From CAYXLI01 sp964464925 (lineage in GTDB: Bacteria > Acidobacteriota > Terriglobia > Bryobacterales > Bryobacteraceae): DNA of 64,000 bases. The position numbers and the translations under genes were made by a program. A model generated the notes under the pieces. It had not been told where the DNA came from and searched no databases. It was given only the letters and a program-made list of their open reading frames with translations. The stretch is taken from assembly GCA_964464925.1 (NCBI GenBank), contig CAYXLI010000025.1:1-64000 (forward strand), given 5' to 3'. This document shows positions 11,101 to 18,762 of this stretch, in pieces; position 1 is the first letter of the stretch; every line of letters starts with the position of its first letter.

Positions 11101-11359
11101 TGAAACCTTCATGGTCCGTCTCCACCAGGTAAGTGCCTGGGTCCAGCAACGGGAACGAATAGTTGCCCGTCTCATTGGCTTTCGCCGAATGCACAACCCC
11201 GGTATTCACCTCTGTCACCCTCACCGATGCATTCTCAACAGCGGCGCCGCTGCCGTCCTGGACCGATCCTAGAATGGTGCCTTTGTCGGCCTGCGCCCAA
11301 AGTCCAACTGGAAGAAGCGCGATCATAATTATGATCTTTGTGAATCCCCAAACTGACAT
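8120..11359 (-). CDS. Oar-like TonB-dependent receptor, operon leader
   Basis: 1079 residues. The ATG at 11359 is chosen because CAGGAG lies 5 nt upstream and the result starts with a signal peptide (MSVWGFTKIIIMIALLPVGLW); the frame is open for 27 more codons upstream without such features. A carboxypeptidase-regulatory domain (ILGSVQDGSGAAVENASV, GNYSFPLLDPGTYLVE) precedes a plug (GFNRNYQGLIGLTPGA; YDAEFGRVTGAVTNVILRSG) and a long barrel ending in an aromatic residue (LGAKLWF), as expected for insertion by the BAM machinery. It leads a four-gene operon with PSD1, DUF1501 and creatininase-like genes, suggesting uptake or surface binding of the material these proteins process. Confidence 0.93.
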   Translation of the reverse strand: MSVWGFTKIIIMIALLPVGLWAQADKGTILGSVQDGSGAAVENASVRVTEVNTGVVHSAKANETGNYSFPLLDPGTYLVETDHEGFKRASRNNVTLDANSTVRVDFALQIGSVNETISVSASAAILQTDRVDLGEKIETHTLQNMPLGFNRNYQGLIGLTPGATKPFRPHSSFYNSQDSLSSYVNGQFRQASSFLIEGINNDWDNGNLTVVVPPIDAIQTVDVTTTNYDAEFGRVTGAVTNVILRSGSNDWHASAFAFNKVAALAAKNFFVIKKPPLVYNQFGGTIGGPVLKNRLFFFADAQLVRDRETAAAGTLTIPPLAYRSGDLSGAPSRIYDPATGNPDGTGRIPFPGNIIPPNRISPIATKILAFLPPPILGGLSGNYPYSVNQAKNTNSFDVKIDHQINTSNSVAWRYSYQSPEITVPPIFGIAGGPGNGGFAGTGLSRSQAPGVSYTHIFTPTLITETRFGISRVANNVNQTDFGKTTAKSIGIGGANIDAWSSGMSSVSISGFDSPMVGYSASEPWRRTQTNFEVTNSWTKIVGNHTIKWGADLNRERNDLLQTQTFDPRGKFLFAGGQTSTPGQTVGSANAFASFLLDLPNQIGRDLYVEFPTVRQSYYQFFGQDKWQATRKLTLDIGLRYENWPAATSHYKGQFVNYDPNTNSLKVGGYGDIPNNLGIKGNSLGFAPRFGASYRMSEKTVIRAGFGVSYLFRDTSQYNFPSNQVSELDAPNSYNPAGSMAVGFPAPILLPIPSNGIIPNAPLNLTYAVMPTDLVHGHIQSWNVAVQRELPGSFTLEVAYVGNRVLDDPVTLQLNRGLVLGAGSAGQPLNQAFGRKTGTTTTVGVTTNYNALQAKLNRRYSNGFLLTTSYTYSKSIDYCSDRVCTPFNQWNFALDRATSDFNHTQVFTQSFLYELPFGKGKTWMPGGIGSWLLGGWQLNGIFTVQTGAPLDIQYSAASLNTPFINNRPNVNGPVKVFGRVNAGSPWFDISAFSAPQSGSFGNVGRNILVGPDLVNLDFSVFRKFPIREKTTLEFRAESINLTNTPHFNNPGGTFGSAAFGMITSAQNDSRVVQLGAKLWF

Positions 11360-11443
11360 GTGTCTCCTGGCCCTGCCTGTTCTCAATGACAGGTAGTCTA
11401 TAACAAAACAGACTGCGGCGTCTGCTCTTGGTGCGATCAAAAT

Positions 11444-11459
11444 TCACCTGCGAAGGTGA
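11444..11459 (-). terminator. Hairpin after the glutamine amidotransferase gene
   Basis: Minus strand TCACCT-TCGC-AGGTGA followed by ATTTTG, 27 nt after the amidotransferase stop codon. Six base pairs and a short T tract make a modest intrinsic terminator; it also lies in the upstream region of the receptor operon. Confidence 0.4.
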
Positions 11460-11486
11460 CGTTACCAATTCTGTTTTCAGTGGGGC

Positions 11487-12200
11487 CTAATTTTCGCCGA
11501 ACATCGGAGCGCTCGTCCACTTTTTGAAGACACAGTCGCGCGCTTCTGTGAGCTCCGATAAATGTTGTTGCGAGTGCTTCTGTAACTCCGCCCTGCTCAG
11601 CCCGCCTTTCGTCAGATCATCTGGAAAGTAGGATGCCATGGCGTGTAGCCACTCTTCGGTCGCTTCCAGGTGGCAAAGCAATCCGTAAGCCCGGGCTCCA
11701 TACCGGAACACCTGGCAATCGGTCATGTCGGAAGACGCCAGCAGCACCGCTCCGGGAGGCAAATCGTAGATGTCTCCGTGCCAGTGCACCACCGGTAATT
11801 CGGGAGGTATTTCACATAGAAGAAAGTCGTGGACTCCGTGCTCCGAAAGACGGATGGGGCGCCAACCCACTTCGAGCGCCGGACCCTTCCGGACTTTCGA
11901 GCCGAGCACAGTGGCCAGCAACTGGCTTCCAAGGCAGATCCCGAGCACCGGCCGTTCGGCCTTAAGCGCGACTTCTATCAGGCGCATTTCCAGAGCGAGA
12001 TAGGGATACTGATCCGCCTCATAGACTCCCATCGGTCCTCCGAGAACCACCAAACCAGTGGCATCCCCCAAATCCGCCGGGACTTCATCACCTGCGTAAG
12101 AATGAACCACGCGAGGCAATAATCCCGCCGCTCGTATCGCCGGTCCCAAGCCGGCGAGGTTCTCGTGCGGAGCATGCTGGAGGACCAAAAGTTCACGCAT
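11487..12200 (-). CDS. Class I glutamine amidotransferase
   Basis: 237 residues, a stand-alone GMP synthase-type GATase domain. The nucleophile elbow is GIC89LGSQL, the oxyanion region is VLGGPMGVYE near 52-61, and the catalytic dyad is H177-x-E179 in LLCHLEATEEW. The usual role of such orphan proteins is release of ammonia from glutamine or hydrolysis of gamma-glutamyl compounds; the partner is unknown here. It is cytoplasmic with no signal peptide. It is transcribed divergently from the oxidoreductase at 12236, with only 35 nt between starts. There is no Shine-Dalgarno before the ATG and a perfect TATAAT lies 8 nt upstream, so the mRNA may be leaderless. Confidence 0.9.
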   Translation of the reverse strand: MRELLVLQHAPHENLAGLGPAIRAAGLLPRVVHSYAGDEVPADLGDATGLVVLGGPMGVYEADQYPYLALEMRLIEVALKAERPVLGICLGSQLLATVLGSKVRKGPALEVGWRPIRLSEHGVHDFLLCEIPPELPVVHWHGDIYDLPPGAVLLASSDMTDCQVFRYGARAYGLLCHLEATEEWLHAMASYFPDDLTKGGLSRAELQKHSQQHLSELTEARDCVFKKWTSAPMFGEN

Positions 12201-12208
12201 CTATCGCT

Positions 12209-12214
12209 ATTATA
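12209..12214 (-). promoter_or_regulatory. -10 element 8 nt before the amidotransferase ATG
   Basis: TATAAT on the minus strand, eight bases upstream of the ATG at 12200, with no convincing -35 and no ribosome binding site between. The predicted transcript would begin about at the start codon. On the plus strand the same site reads TATTAT and could serve the divergent oxidoreductase gene. Confidence 0.45.
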
Positions 12215-12235
12215 GAGGGGGAGTTTCAAGCCAAC

Positions 12236-13597
12236 ATGCCTATCAGCCGCCGTGATTTTGTGCGCACAACCAGCGCAGCCACTGCTTTCGGAGGTGCCGC
12301 GTTCGCCCAAAGCGCGGGCAAACCGCGTTCCGCCAACGACAAGATTCAAATCGCCTGCATCGGCTTCGGGATCATGGGCCAGGGTGATGTGCACACCGCG
12401 ACAGGCCTCCCGGGAGTGCAACTTGTCGCCGTCGGAGACGTTTACGAAGGCCGCTTGACTGCGGCAAAAGAACGGTATGGCAGCCAGGTCTTCACATCCC
12501 GCGACTATCGCGAAGTTCTCGCACGTCCCGATGTGGATGCAGTCATTGTAGCGACCCCGGACCACTGGCACGGCCGTATTGCCACCGATGCGCTGAACGC
12601 CGGCAAGGACGTCTATTGCCAGAAGCCGATGGTGAAGCAGATCGACGACGGACACATGGTCATCGATGCGCAGAAGAAGACCGGGCGGATTCTTCAGGTT
12701 GGCAGCCAGCGCGTCAGTTCGGTCATCTATGCGAAGGCTCGCGATCTGATCAAGAGCGGCGCGATTGGCGAAGTGCATATGGTCGAGGCGTTCCTCGACC
12801 GAAATTCATCCATCGGCGCGTGGCAGTATTCGATCCCGCCAGACGCCTCGCCCCAAACCATCGACTGGGACCGGTTCATCGGCTCCGCTCCGAAGCATCC
12901 GTTCGAGCCCGTACGGCTCTTCCGGTGGCGGAACTATCGCGACTATGGCACCGGCATCGCGGGGGACCTCTTTGTACACCAGATCACCGGCATTCACTTC
13001 GTGATGAATTCTCTCGGTCCACACCGCGTTTACTCGTCGGGAAGCACCTATTACTGGAACGACGGCCGCGATGTGCCGGATCTCATGATGGCACTGTTCG
13101 ATTATCCGAAGACCGCCGAGCACCCTGGTTTCCAGGTGAACCTGCGCGTCAACTTCGAGGCAGGCGGTGCCGGCGGTCCGGATTCGCAAGGCTTCCGCTT
13201 CGTCGGGACGGAAGGCATCCTGAACCTCTCCGTGGGCAATGCACTCATCCTCAGCAAACGTCCGCGCGAGATTCATCCCGGTAATACAGCCGAGACGTTC
13301 TCAAAAGAAATCGGCGCCCAAATCATCGCGGAGCAGAAAAAGAAATACGGAGACGGTAAGGTCGGATTCGACGGCATCCGGCCCACCACGGAGGAGCGCT
13401 TCCCGATGCCTCCCGGATATTCCGAACAGGTCGCACATCATCAAACGTTCATCGATGCGGTGCGGAATCGCAAGCCAGTAGTGGAAGACGCCGTCTTCGG
13501 TCTGCGCGCCGCCGGCCCGGCACTGCTCTCGAACATGTCTTACTTTGAGCAGCGCATCCTGAACTGGGATCCGTCGGCGATGAGGATCAAGGGGTAA
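12236..13597 (+). CDS. Tat-exported Gfo/Idh/MocA oxidoreductase
   Basis: 453 residues. A twin-arginine signal (ISRRDFVRTTSAATAFGGAAFA) precedes a Rossmann NAD(P)-binding domain (IQIACIGFGIMGQGD, about 36-50) and the Gfo/Idh/MocA alpha/beta C-terminal domain. The catalytic Lys motif, usually E-K-P, appears as C-Q-K-P-M near residue 135. Later blocks (WQYSIPPDASPQTIDWDRF, FRWRNYRDYGTGIAGDLFVH) match the two tandem paralogues at 46-48.7 kb closely. It is probably a periplasmic, cofactor-retaining sugar oxidoreductase; the substrate is unknown. AGGGGGAG lies 13 nt upstream, a long spacing. Confidence 0.92.
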   Translation: MPISRRDFVRTTSAATAFGGAAFAQSAGKPRSANDKIQIACIGFGIMGQGDVHTATGLPGVQLVAVGDVYEGRLTAAKERYGSQVFTSRDYREVLARPDVDAVIVATPDHWHGRIATDALNAGKDVYCQKPMVKQIDDGHMVIDAQKKTGRILQVGSQRVSSVIYAKARDLIKSGAIGEVHMVEAFLDRNSSIGAWQYSIPPDASPQTIDWDRFIGSAPKHPFEPVRLFRWRNYRDYGTGIAGDLFVHQITGIHFVMNSLGPHRVYSSGSTYYWNDGRDVPDLMMALFDYPKTAEHPGFQVNLRVNFEAGGAGGPDSQGFRFVGTEGILNLSVGNALILSKRPREIHPGNTAETFSKEIGAQIIAEQKKKYGDGKVGFDGIRPTTEERFPMPPGYSEQVAHHQTFIDAVRNRKPVVEDAVFGLRAAGPALLSNMSYFEQRILNWDPSAMRIKG

Positions 13598-13614
13598 TTT
13601 ACGAGGTCTCGCAC

Positions 13615-13662
13615 GGCCTCTCGGGCGCTTCTTGCACCCAAGGCGAGGCCACCAATGGGTGC
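13615..13662 (+). other. Two interlocking inverted repeats upstream of the glutaminase-like gene
   Basis: GGCCTC (13615-13620) can pair with GAGGCC (13645-13650), and GCACCCA (13634-13640) with TGGGTGC (13656-13662). The second stem begins inside the loop of the first, so they could form a pseudoknot or be alternatives. No T-run follows, so this is not a simple terminator. Confidence 0.35.
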
Positions 13663-13700
13663 GGATTCGTTAGGACTTGGTTAGTATCGAAGAGCACCCG

Positions 13701-15737
13701 ATGCGAATCCAACGAACGATCCTAACTTTTGCATGGCTCGCCGCAGCGCTGGCAGGGGAAGTCCGTCCGCCTGCGACACCCCTGATTACACACGATCCAT
13801 ACTTCAGCGTCTGGTCTATGGCGGATCAACTCACCGCCGAACCGGCCAAACACTGGACTGGAACCGACCAGCCGTTGACCGGACTGGCAAGAATTGACGG
13901 CAAGGCTTACAGATTCCTAGGCAACCAGCCTCGCAACACGGAGGCCATGCGCCAGACGGCGCGCCAACTGACTGCCACTCGCACGATCTACACGTTCGAA
14001 GCCGCCGGCGTGAAGTTGAATCTCACGTTCCAGACGCCCGCGCTCACGGATGATCTGGATATTCTCTCCAGGCCCGTCACCTACGTCATCTGGCGCGCTC
14101 AGTCCATCGACGGCAACACGCATGACGTCGCGCTTTACTTCGATCTCACATCGAACCTCGCGGTAAATGTGCCGGAACAGCGCGTTGTCTGGTCTCGTGT
14201 TCGTGTACCGGGACTTTCGGCCCTCCGCGTCGGTACCGCGGAACAGTCGATGCTCTCGAGATCCGGCGATAATTTGCGGATCGACTGGGGCTACGCCTAC
14301 CTCGCTGTTCCGAACGGGCCCGGCGTGGACATGGCCGCTGGCAATGCCTATATAAGAAGCGGGTTCCTCAATTCGGGGGTCCTCCCTCCTGCTGATGATT
14401 TGGACAGCCCGGCACCCTCCGCGCGTAATCAGACCGTGGTTGCCGCATCCATTCAGTTGGGTCGAGTGTCGGCCGAGCCGGTGACCCGCTATGCAATGGT
14501 CGCCTATGACGACGTGTTCGGGATTCAATACTTCCAGCGCAATCTGAGGCCTTATTGGCGCCGCAACGGCTGGACGGCTTCGGAACTCTTGCAAGCGGCC
14601 CACAAAGACTTCGAAACGCTATCGCAGCGCTGTGCGCGGTTTGACGAGAAGCTCCAATCCGATTTGAGAAAGGCAGGTGGAGACAAGTACGCCGACCTCG
14701 CGATTCTGGCCTACCGCCAGACACTCGCGGCACACAAACTGGTAGCCGATCTGGATGGCACCCCGCTCTATTTCTCGAAAGAGAATTTCAGCAACGGCTG
14801 TATCGACACCGTCGACGTAACGTATCCTTCCGCGCCATTCTTCCTATACTTCCAACCTGCGCTGCTGAAGGGGCAACTGACGCCCGTCTTCGACTATGCG
14901 TCCCTACCCCGATGGAAATGGTCTTTCGCGCCGCACGACCTTGGACAGTATCCGCTGGCCAACGGGCAGGTCTATGGCGGCGGAGAAGTAAATGAAGTGA
15001 ACCAGATGCCCGTCGAGGAAAGCGGGAACTTACTGATCCTTACCGCCGCCCTTGCGCGTGCCGAGGGAACTGCAGATTTTGCAAAGCGGTATTGGCCGGT
15101 GCTGACGAAGTGGGCGGAGTATCTGAAGGAGAAGGGGCTCGATCCGGAAAACCAGCTCAGCACGGATGATTTCGCGGGACACCTCGCGCACAACACGAAT
15201 CTTTCTATCAAGGCGATCCTGGCTCTTCGTTCCTATGCGATGCTCGCCGAGATGCTCGGCAAGGCGGACGTTGCGAACGAGTACAAAACCGTCTCGCAGC
15301 AGATGGCCAGCAAGTGGCCCGCGATGGCGGCCGATGGCGATCACTACCGGTTAGCGTTCGACAAGGCTGGCACCTGGAGCCAGAAATACAACCTCGTGTG
15401 GGACAAACTGCTCGGCTTCCATCTCTTCTCGCCTGAGATTACGAAGCGGGAGATGACCTACTACAAAACAAAGCAGAACGCATTCGGGCTTCCCCTGGAC
15501 AACCGCGAGACCTACACAAAACTCGATTGGATCGTTTGGACCGCCACTCTTGCGGACGACCGCTCCGATTTTGAAACTCTCATCGCGCCTGCTTACCGAT
15601 TCGCAAACGAGAGCCCGACCCGCGTCCCACTCTCCGATTGGTATTGGACCCTCGATGGCAAGCAGCGCGGTTTCCAGGCGCGTTCGGTAGTAGGCGGCGT
15701 CTTCATCAAGATGCTGGAAGGCCGGCTCGCACGATGA
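13701..15737 (+). CDS. Secreted glutaminase A-like protein (DUF4965/DUF1793)
   Basis: 678 residues. The ATG at 13701 is preferred to an in-frame TTG at 13677 because it starts a signal peptide (MRIQRTILTFAWLAAALAG). The mature N-terminus has the family block PLITHDPYFSVWSMADQLT followed by AKHWTGTDQPLTG. Domain order is the N-terminal DUF5127 beta domain (to about 330), then the DUF4965 and DUF1793 six-hairpin helical region (YRQTLAAHKLVADLDGTPLYFSKE; GLDPENQLSTDDFAGHLAHN; YNLVWDKLLGF). Fungal relatives are extracellular glutaminases, but many bacterial members are of untested activity and the helical part resembles glycoside hydrolases. It lies 103 nt downstream of the Tat-exported oxidoreductase and may be cotranscribed. 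Confidence 0.88.
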   Translation: MRIQRTILTFAWLAAALAGEVRPPATPLITHDPYFSVWSMADQLTAEPAKHWTGTDQPLTGLARIDGKAYRFLGNQPRNTEAMRQTARQLTATRTIYTFEAAGVKLNLTFQTPALTDDLDILSRPVTYVIWRAQSIDGNTHDVALYFDLTSNLAVNVPEQRVVWSRVRVPGLSALRVGTAEQSMLSRSGDNLRIDWGYAYLAVPNGPGVDMAAGNAYIRSGFLNSGVLPPADDLDSPAPSARNQTVVAASIQLGRVSAEPVTRYAMVAYDDVFGIQYFQRNLRPYWRRNGWTASELLQAAHKDFETLSQRCARFDEKLQSDLRKAGGDKYADLAILAYRQTLAAHKLVADLDGTPLYFSKENFSNGCIDTVDVTYPSAPFFLYFQPALLKGQLTPVFDYASLPRWKWSFAPHDLGQYPLANGQVYGGGEVNEVNQMPVEESGNLLILTAALARAEGTADFAKRYWPVLTKWAEYLKEKGLDPENQLSTDDFAGHLAHNTNLSIKAILALRSYAMLAEMLGKADVANEYKTVSQQMASKWPAMAADGDHYRLAFDKAGTWSQKYNLVWDKLLGFHLFSPEITKREMTYYKTKQNAFGLPLDNRETYTKLDWIVWTATLADDRSDFETLIAPAYRFANESPTRVPLSDWYWTLDGKQRGFQARSVVGGVFIKMLEGRLAR

Positions 15738-15758
15738 AGCGAAGATTGCTGAAGTAAG

Positions 15759-16247
15759 CTATTTTGGCCTGTACAGACCGAGGTCTTCTCCGGTCATCTG
15801 TTTCGCCGCATAAATGATCTGACCGGTGTGCTGCTGAAAGTGTCCAACTACCTGGTAGACGATCTCCAGCACACTTCGTTCGCCATCCAGCGCATCTACT
15901 CGCTCGGCCAGCCGCTCGGGAGTCAGTGCCAGGAGGATAGCCACCGCTTCGGTCAAAGTCTGCCGCAGCGACTCAGCTAAGTGGTCCGGCGGATAATGCT
16001 GCCCTGGAGCGAACTCCGCTGGGCGATTACGCGTGTCCGGATGACCACCGAGATTATGGCCGATGTACTGGCGCACATTCCCTATGAGATGCAGGATCAG
16101 ATTTCCAACCGGGTTCACATTGCCGTGCTCGCGATGCCAGACCTGCTCGGGAGAAAGGCGGCGAAGACAAATCTCCAGATAGCCGGTCATCTGCTCCAGC
16201 TTCGCCACCGAGTGCGAGAGGAAGAGGGCCGCAAGTTCGGAATCCAT
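15759..16247 (-). CDS. DinB-like four-helix metal protein
   Basis: 162 residues with the DinB/DUF1572 pattern. Three His residues that could bind a metal are H53 (NLILHLIGN), H136 and H140 (VVGHFQQHTGQI). Members include thiol-dependent transferases and hydrolases, but no specific reaction can be assigned. It is cytoplasmic and convergent with the glutaminase-like gene, whose stop lies 21 nt away. AGGA about 6 nt before the ATG could be the ribosome site; the overlapping TAGGAT could instead be a -10 element. Confidence 0.85.
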   Translation of the reverse strand: MDSELAALFLSHSVAKLEQMTGYLEICLRRLSPEQVWHREHGNVNPVGNLILHLIGNVRQYIGHNLGGHPDTRNRPAEFAPGQHYPPDHLAESLRQTLTEAVAILLALTPERLAERVDALDGERSVLEIVYQVVGHFQQHTGQIIYAAKQMTGEDLGLYRPK

Positions 16248-16349
16248 ATTCCATCCTAGCGCTCACTTCGTCGCACTCCGCGTGGGTTCGTTTCGCAATT
16301 TCAGGAGCCTGGGCTGAGCGATCCGGCTTCAAACCGCAGGGCGAAAGCA

Positions 16350-16480
16350 CTCACCGTGAGCACCTGGCGAAGCCAGGAGCCGGACCTAATCGAAACAAAT
16401 TCAATGCATTGCGTAGACCTGGAGCATTTGGCCAATTACCTGCCACTCGAAACGGTGTCAGGGCAGGTGCAACTCTGCCC
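16350..16480 (+). other. Cluster of short hairpins upstream of the aldolase gene
   Basis: The 278 nt between the DinB start and the aldolase start hold no ORF I would call. They contain CTCAC-C-GTGAG (16350-16360), CCTGGC-GAA-GCCAGG (16363-16377) and GGGCAG/CTGCCC (16461-16480), then a TATACT -10-like hexamer (16486-16491). The series could be a structured RNA or boundary elements; I do not recognise a known riboswitch. Confidence 0.3.
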
Positions 16481-16525
16481 CACGATATACTAAGAGCAAA
16501 TCCCACCCTCTGAAGGAGAATTTGA

Positions 16526-17536
16526 ATGAGTTTATCCGAAGGCAAGCTGCGTCACATGAAGGCGCTGTCGAATGACCGTGGTGTCATCGCCGCTGCCGCC
16601 ATGGATCAGCGCGGCAGTCTGCAGAAGTCCATCGCCGCAGCCAAGGGCATTGACAAGAAGGAAGTTACGGACGAGATGCTCGCCGAGTTCAAGACGGCGG
16701 TCACCAAGGTTCTGACTCCCCACGCCAGTGCGATCCTCCTCGATCCCGAATACGGCCTCCCGGCCGCTGCTGCGCGCAGCAAGAACGCCGGTCTCCTCCT
16801 GGCTTATGAAGCCACCGGTTATGACAACACTCAGCCCGGCCGCCTGCCCGATCTCCTTCCCCACGTTTCCGTGAAGCGCATCGTGGATTGGGGCGCTGAC
16901 GCTGTCAAGATCCTGATCTATTACACGCCGTTCGATCCGGCAAACGTCAACGACATCAAGCACGCGTTCATCGAGCGCATTGGCGCCGAGTGCGAATACC
17001 ACCAGATTCCGTTCTTCCTCGAATTTGTCGGCTATGATCCGAAGGGCGGCGACGAAAAGGGATTAGAATTCGCCAAGATCAAGCCGCAGGTCGTTATCAA
17101 GAGCATGGAGGAATTCTCCAAGCCGCAGTACAACGTGGACGTCCTGAAGGTGGAGGTTCCCGTCAATGCCGAGTATGTGGAAGGCAGCTCGGTGTTCAAG
17201 GGCCAGGCCGCTTACAGCCGCAAGGAAGCAATGCAATACTTCCGGCAGGCAGCCGACGTGGCGAGCAAGCCGTTCATCTACTTGAGCGCGGGCGTGGGCA
17301 ATGCCCAGTTCGTCGAGTCGCTCAACCTCGCTGCCGAAGCCGGCACCAACTACTCGGGTGTCCTCTGCGGCCGCGCGACGTGGAAGGAAGGCATTCCGGT
17401 TTACGCGAAGCAGGGCGTAAAGGCGCTGGAAGACTGGCTGAGCAAAGAAGGCGTGAAGAACATCAATGCGGTCAACGCCGCGATCAAGCCCGCAAAGCCG
17501 TGGTATGAAAAGGCCGGCATCGCTGTCGGCGTGTAA
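16526..17536 (+). CDS. lacD: Tagatose 1,6-diphosphate aldolase, LacD type
   Basis: 336 residues, the usual length for LacD class I aldolases that split tagatose 1,6-bisphosphate to glyceraldehyde 3-phosphate and dihydroxyacetone phosphate. Recognisable blocks are the N-terminal GVIAAAAMDQRGSLQ, ILLDPEYGLPAA, DAVKILIYYTPFDP and LEFVGYDPKG. The Schiff-base Lys is K208 in DVLKVEVPVN, and the phosphate-site region is FIYLSAGVGNAQFVESL. GAAGGAGA sits 7 nt before the ATG. No lac or tagatose genes flank it, so it may act on a related ketose bisphosphate. A terminator hairpin follows. Confidence 0.92.
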   Translation: MSLSEGKLRHMKALSNDRGVIAAAAMDQRGSLQKSIAAAKGIDKKEVTDEMLAEFKTAVTKVLTPHASAILLDPEYGLPAAAARSKNAGLLLAYEATGYDNTQPGRLPDLLPHVSVKRIVDWGADAVKILIYYTPFDPANVNDIKHAFIERIGAECEYHQIPFFLEFVGYDPKGGDEKGLEFAKIKPQVVIKSMEEFSKPQYNVDVLKVEVPVNAEYVEGSSVFKGQAAYSRKEAMQYFRQAADVASKPFIYLSAGVGNAQFVESLNLAAEAGTNYSGVLCGRATWKEGIPVYAKQGVKALEDWLSKEGVKNINAVNAAIKPAKPWYEKAGIAVGV

Positions 17537-17559
17537 GAAACACGAATTGTTGAATTGAA

Positions 17560-17600
17560 AATCGCCGCCGCCCCGGAAGGGACGTGCGGCGATTCTTATT
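17560..17600 (+). terminator. Intrinsic terminator after lacD
   Basis: AATCGCCGC (17560-17568) pairs perfectly with GCGGCGATT (17586-17594) and is followed by CTTATTT. It begins 24 nt after the lacD stop. Confidence 0.75.
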
Positions 17601-17703
17601 TACTGCTTCTTTGGGTTCGTTTTGTAAATCGCGGTCGAGGCCTGAGGATGTCCGCTTCCCGCAGCGATGGCTCAACTTCAGACTGCTACCATTCGAAGGG
17701 CAT

Positions 17704-18759
17704 ATGAAACTTCTCGCATTATTGGCTGTTCTGGCTTTTCCGGTTGCTGCTCAGCAACCAAAAATTGCCGTGATTGGGCTGGTTCACTCCCACGTTTGGG
17801 GGCACTTACCGAAGATGGTGAAGGGAGACGCGGCGAAACTGGTTGGAGTCGCGGAGACCATCCCCGAGTTGGTCGAAGCCGCGAAATCCCGCGGTGTCTC
17901 ATCCGATCAAATCTTCAGCGACTATACAAAGATGCTGGATGAGACGAAGCCTGATATCGTCTGGGCCTTCGTGGAGAACAACCGGCACCTAGAAATCGTG
18001 AAGGCTTGCGCCCCAAGGAAGATCAACGTAATTTTTGAAAAGCCGCTCGCTTCGACTTATAAGGATGCTCTGGCGATTCGCGAACTCGCGAACAAGCATG
18101 GGATCCGCATCATGACGAATTACCAGATGGCTTGGTGGCCGGCCAATTATGTGGCGAAGGCCGCCGTGGACTCAGGCGCCATCGGCAAGACCTGGCGGCT
18201 ACGTGGTGTTGTCGGTCATGGCGGACCTGGGTCGACGGGAACGAGCAAGTATTTCTTCAACTGGCTGACGGATCCGGAGAAGAATGGCGCCGGCGCCCTG
18301 ATGGACTTCGGCTGCTACAACGCGCTTTGGAGCCTATGGTATTTCGGCAAGCCCGAGACGGTGTACGCCCAGGTGAATCATCTACGTCCGGAGACGTTCC
18401 CGAAGGTGGAGGACAACTCGACCATGATTCTGCACTACAAGAACGGAGTTGGGCTGTTTGAAGGAAGCTGGGACCTGCCGCAAAGCTACCAGGATCTCGA
18501 GGTGTTCGGGATTGGGGGGAGCGTGTACATGAAGAATGGCAAGGTGGAAATGCGCAAGAGCCGCGAGCAGGCACAGGACATCCCGATCCAGCCGCTTCCG
18601 CCGGAACAGGCCGAGCCGATTGCGGCCATGGTACACGCGATCAAGGACAACAAGCCGATTGAGGGCCTGACGGCTCTGGATATTAATGTTGGAGTGGTGC
18701 AAATTATCGATGGGGCGAAGGAGAGCGTGAAGACGGGGAAGGCGGTTGTGGTGAAGTAG
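17704..18759 (+). CDS. Secreted Gfo/Idh/MocA family oxidoreductase
   Basis: 352 residues from the ATG at 17704, which follows GAAGGG and starts a short Sec signal (MKLLALLAVLAFPVAA). A further 40 in-frame codons upstream look non-coding and overlap the lacD terminator. The Rossmann start is PKIAVIGLVHSHVWGHL, and the catalytic motif FEKPLA lies near residue 115. Later FGCYNALWSLWYFG and a C-terminal strand set support the family. It differs clearly from the three Tat-type paralogues, having a Sec-like leader and a shorter C-domain. The substrate is unknown; its location and cofactor loading outside the cytoplasm are open questions. Confidence 0.88.
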   Translation: MKLLALLAVLAFPVAAQQPKIAVIGLVHSHVWGHLPKMVKGDAAKLVGVAETIPELVEAAKSRGVSSDQIFSDYTKMLDETKPDIVWAFVENNRHLEIVKACAPRKINVIFEKPLASTYKDALAIRELANKHGIRIMTNYQMAWWPANYVAKAAVDSGAIGKTWRLRGVVGHGGPGSTGTSKYFFNWLTDPEKNGAGALMDFGCYNALWSLWYFGKPETVYAQVNHLRPETFPKVEDNSTMILHYKNGVGLFEGSWDLPQSYQDLEVFGIGGSVYMKNGKVEMRKSREQAQDIPIQPLPPEQAEPIAAMVHAIKDNKPIEGLTALDINVGVVQIIDGAKESVKTGKAVVVK

Positions 18760-18762
18760 GGC

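Noticed and set aside
10604..11272. 222-residue plus-strand frame opposite the Oar receptor
   Set aside because: The receptor's plug and regulatory domains are read clearly on the minus strand here.
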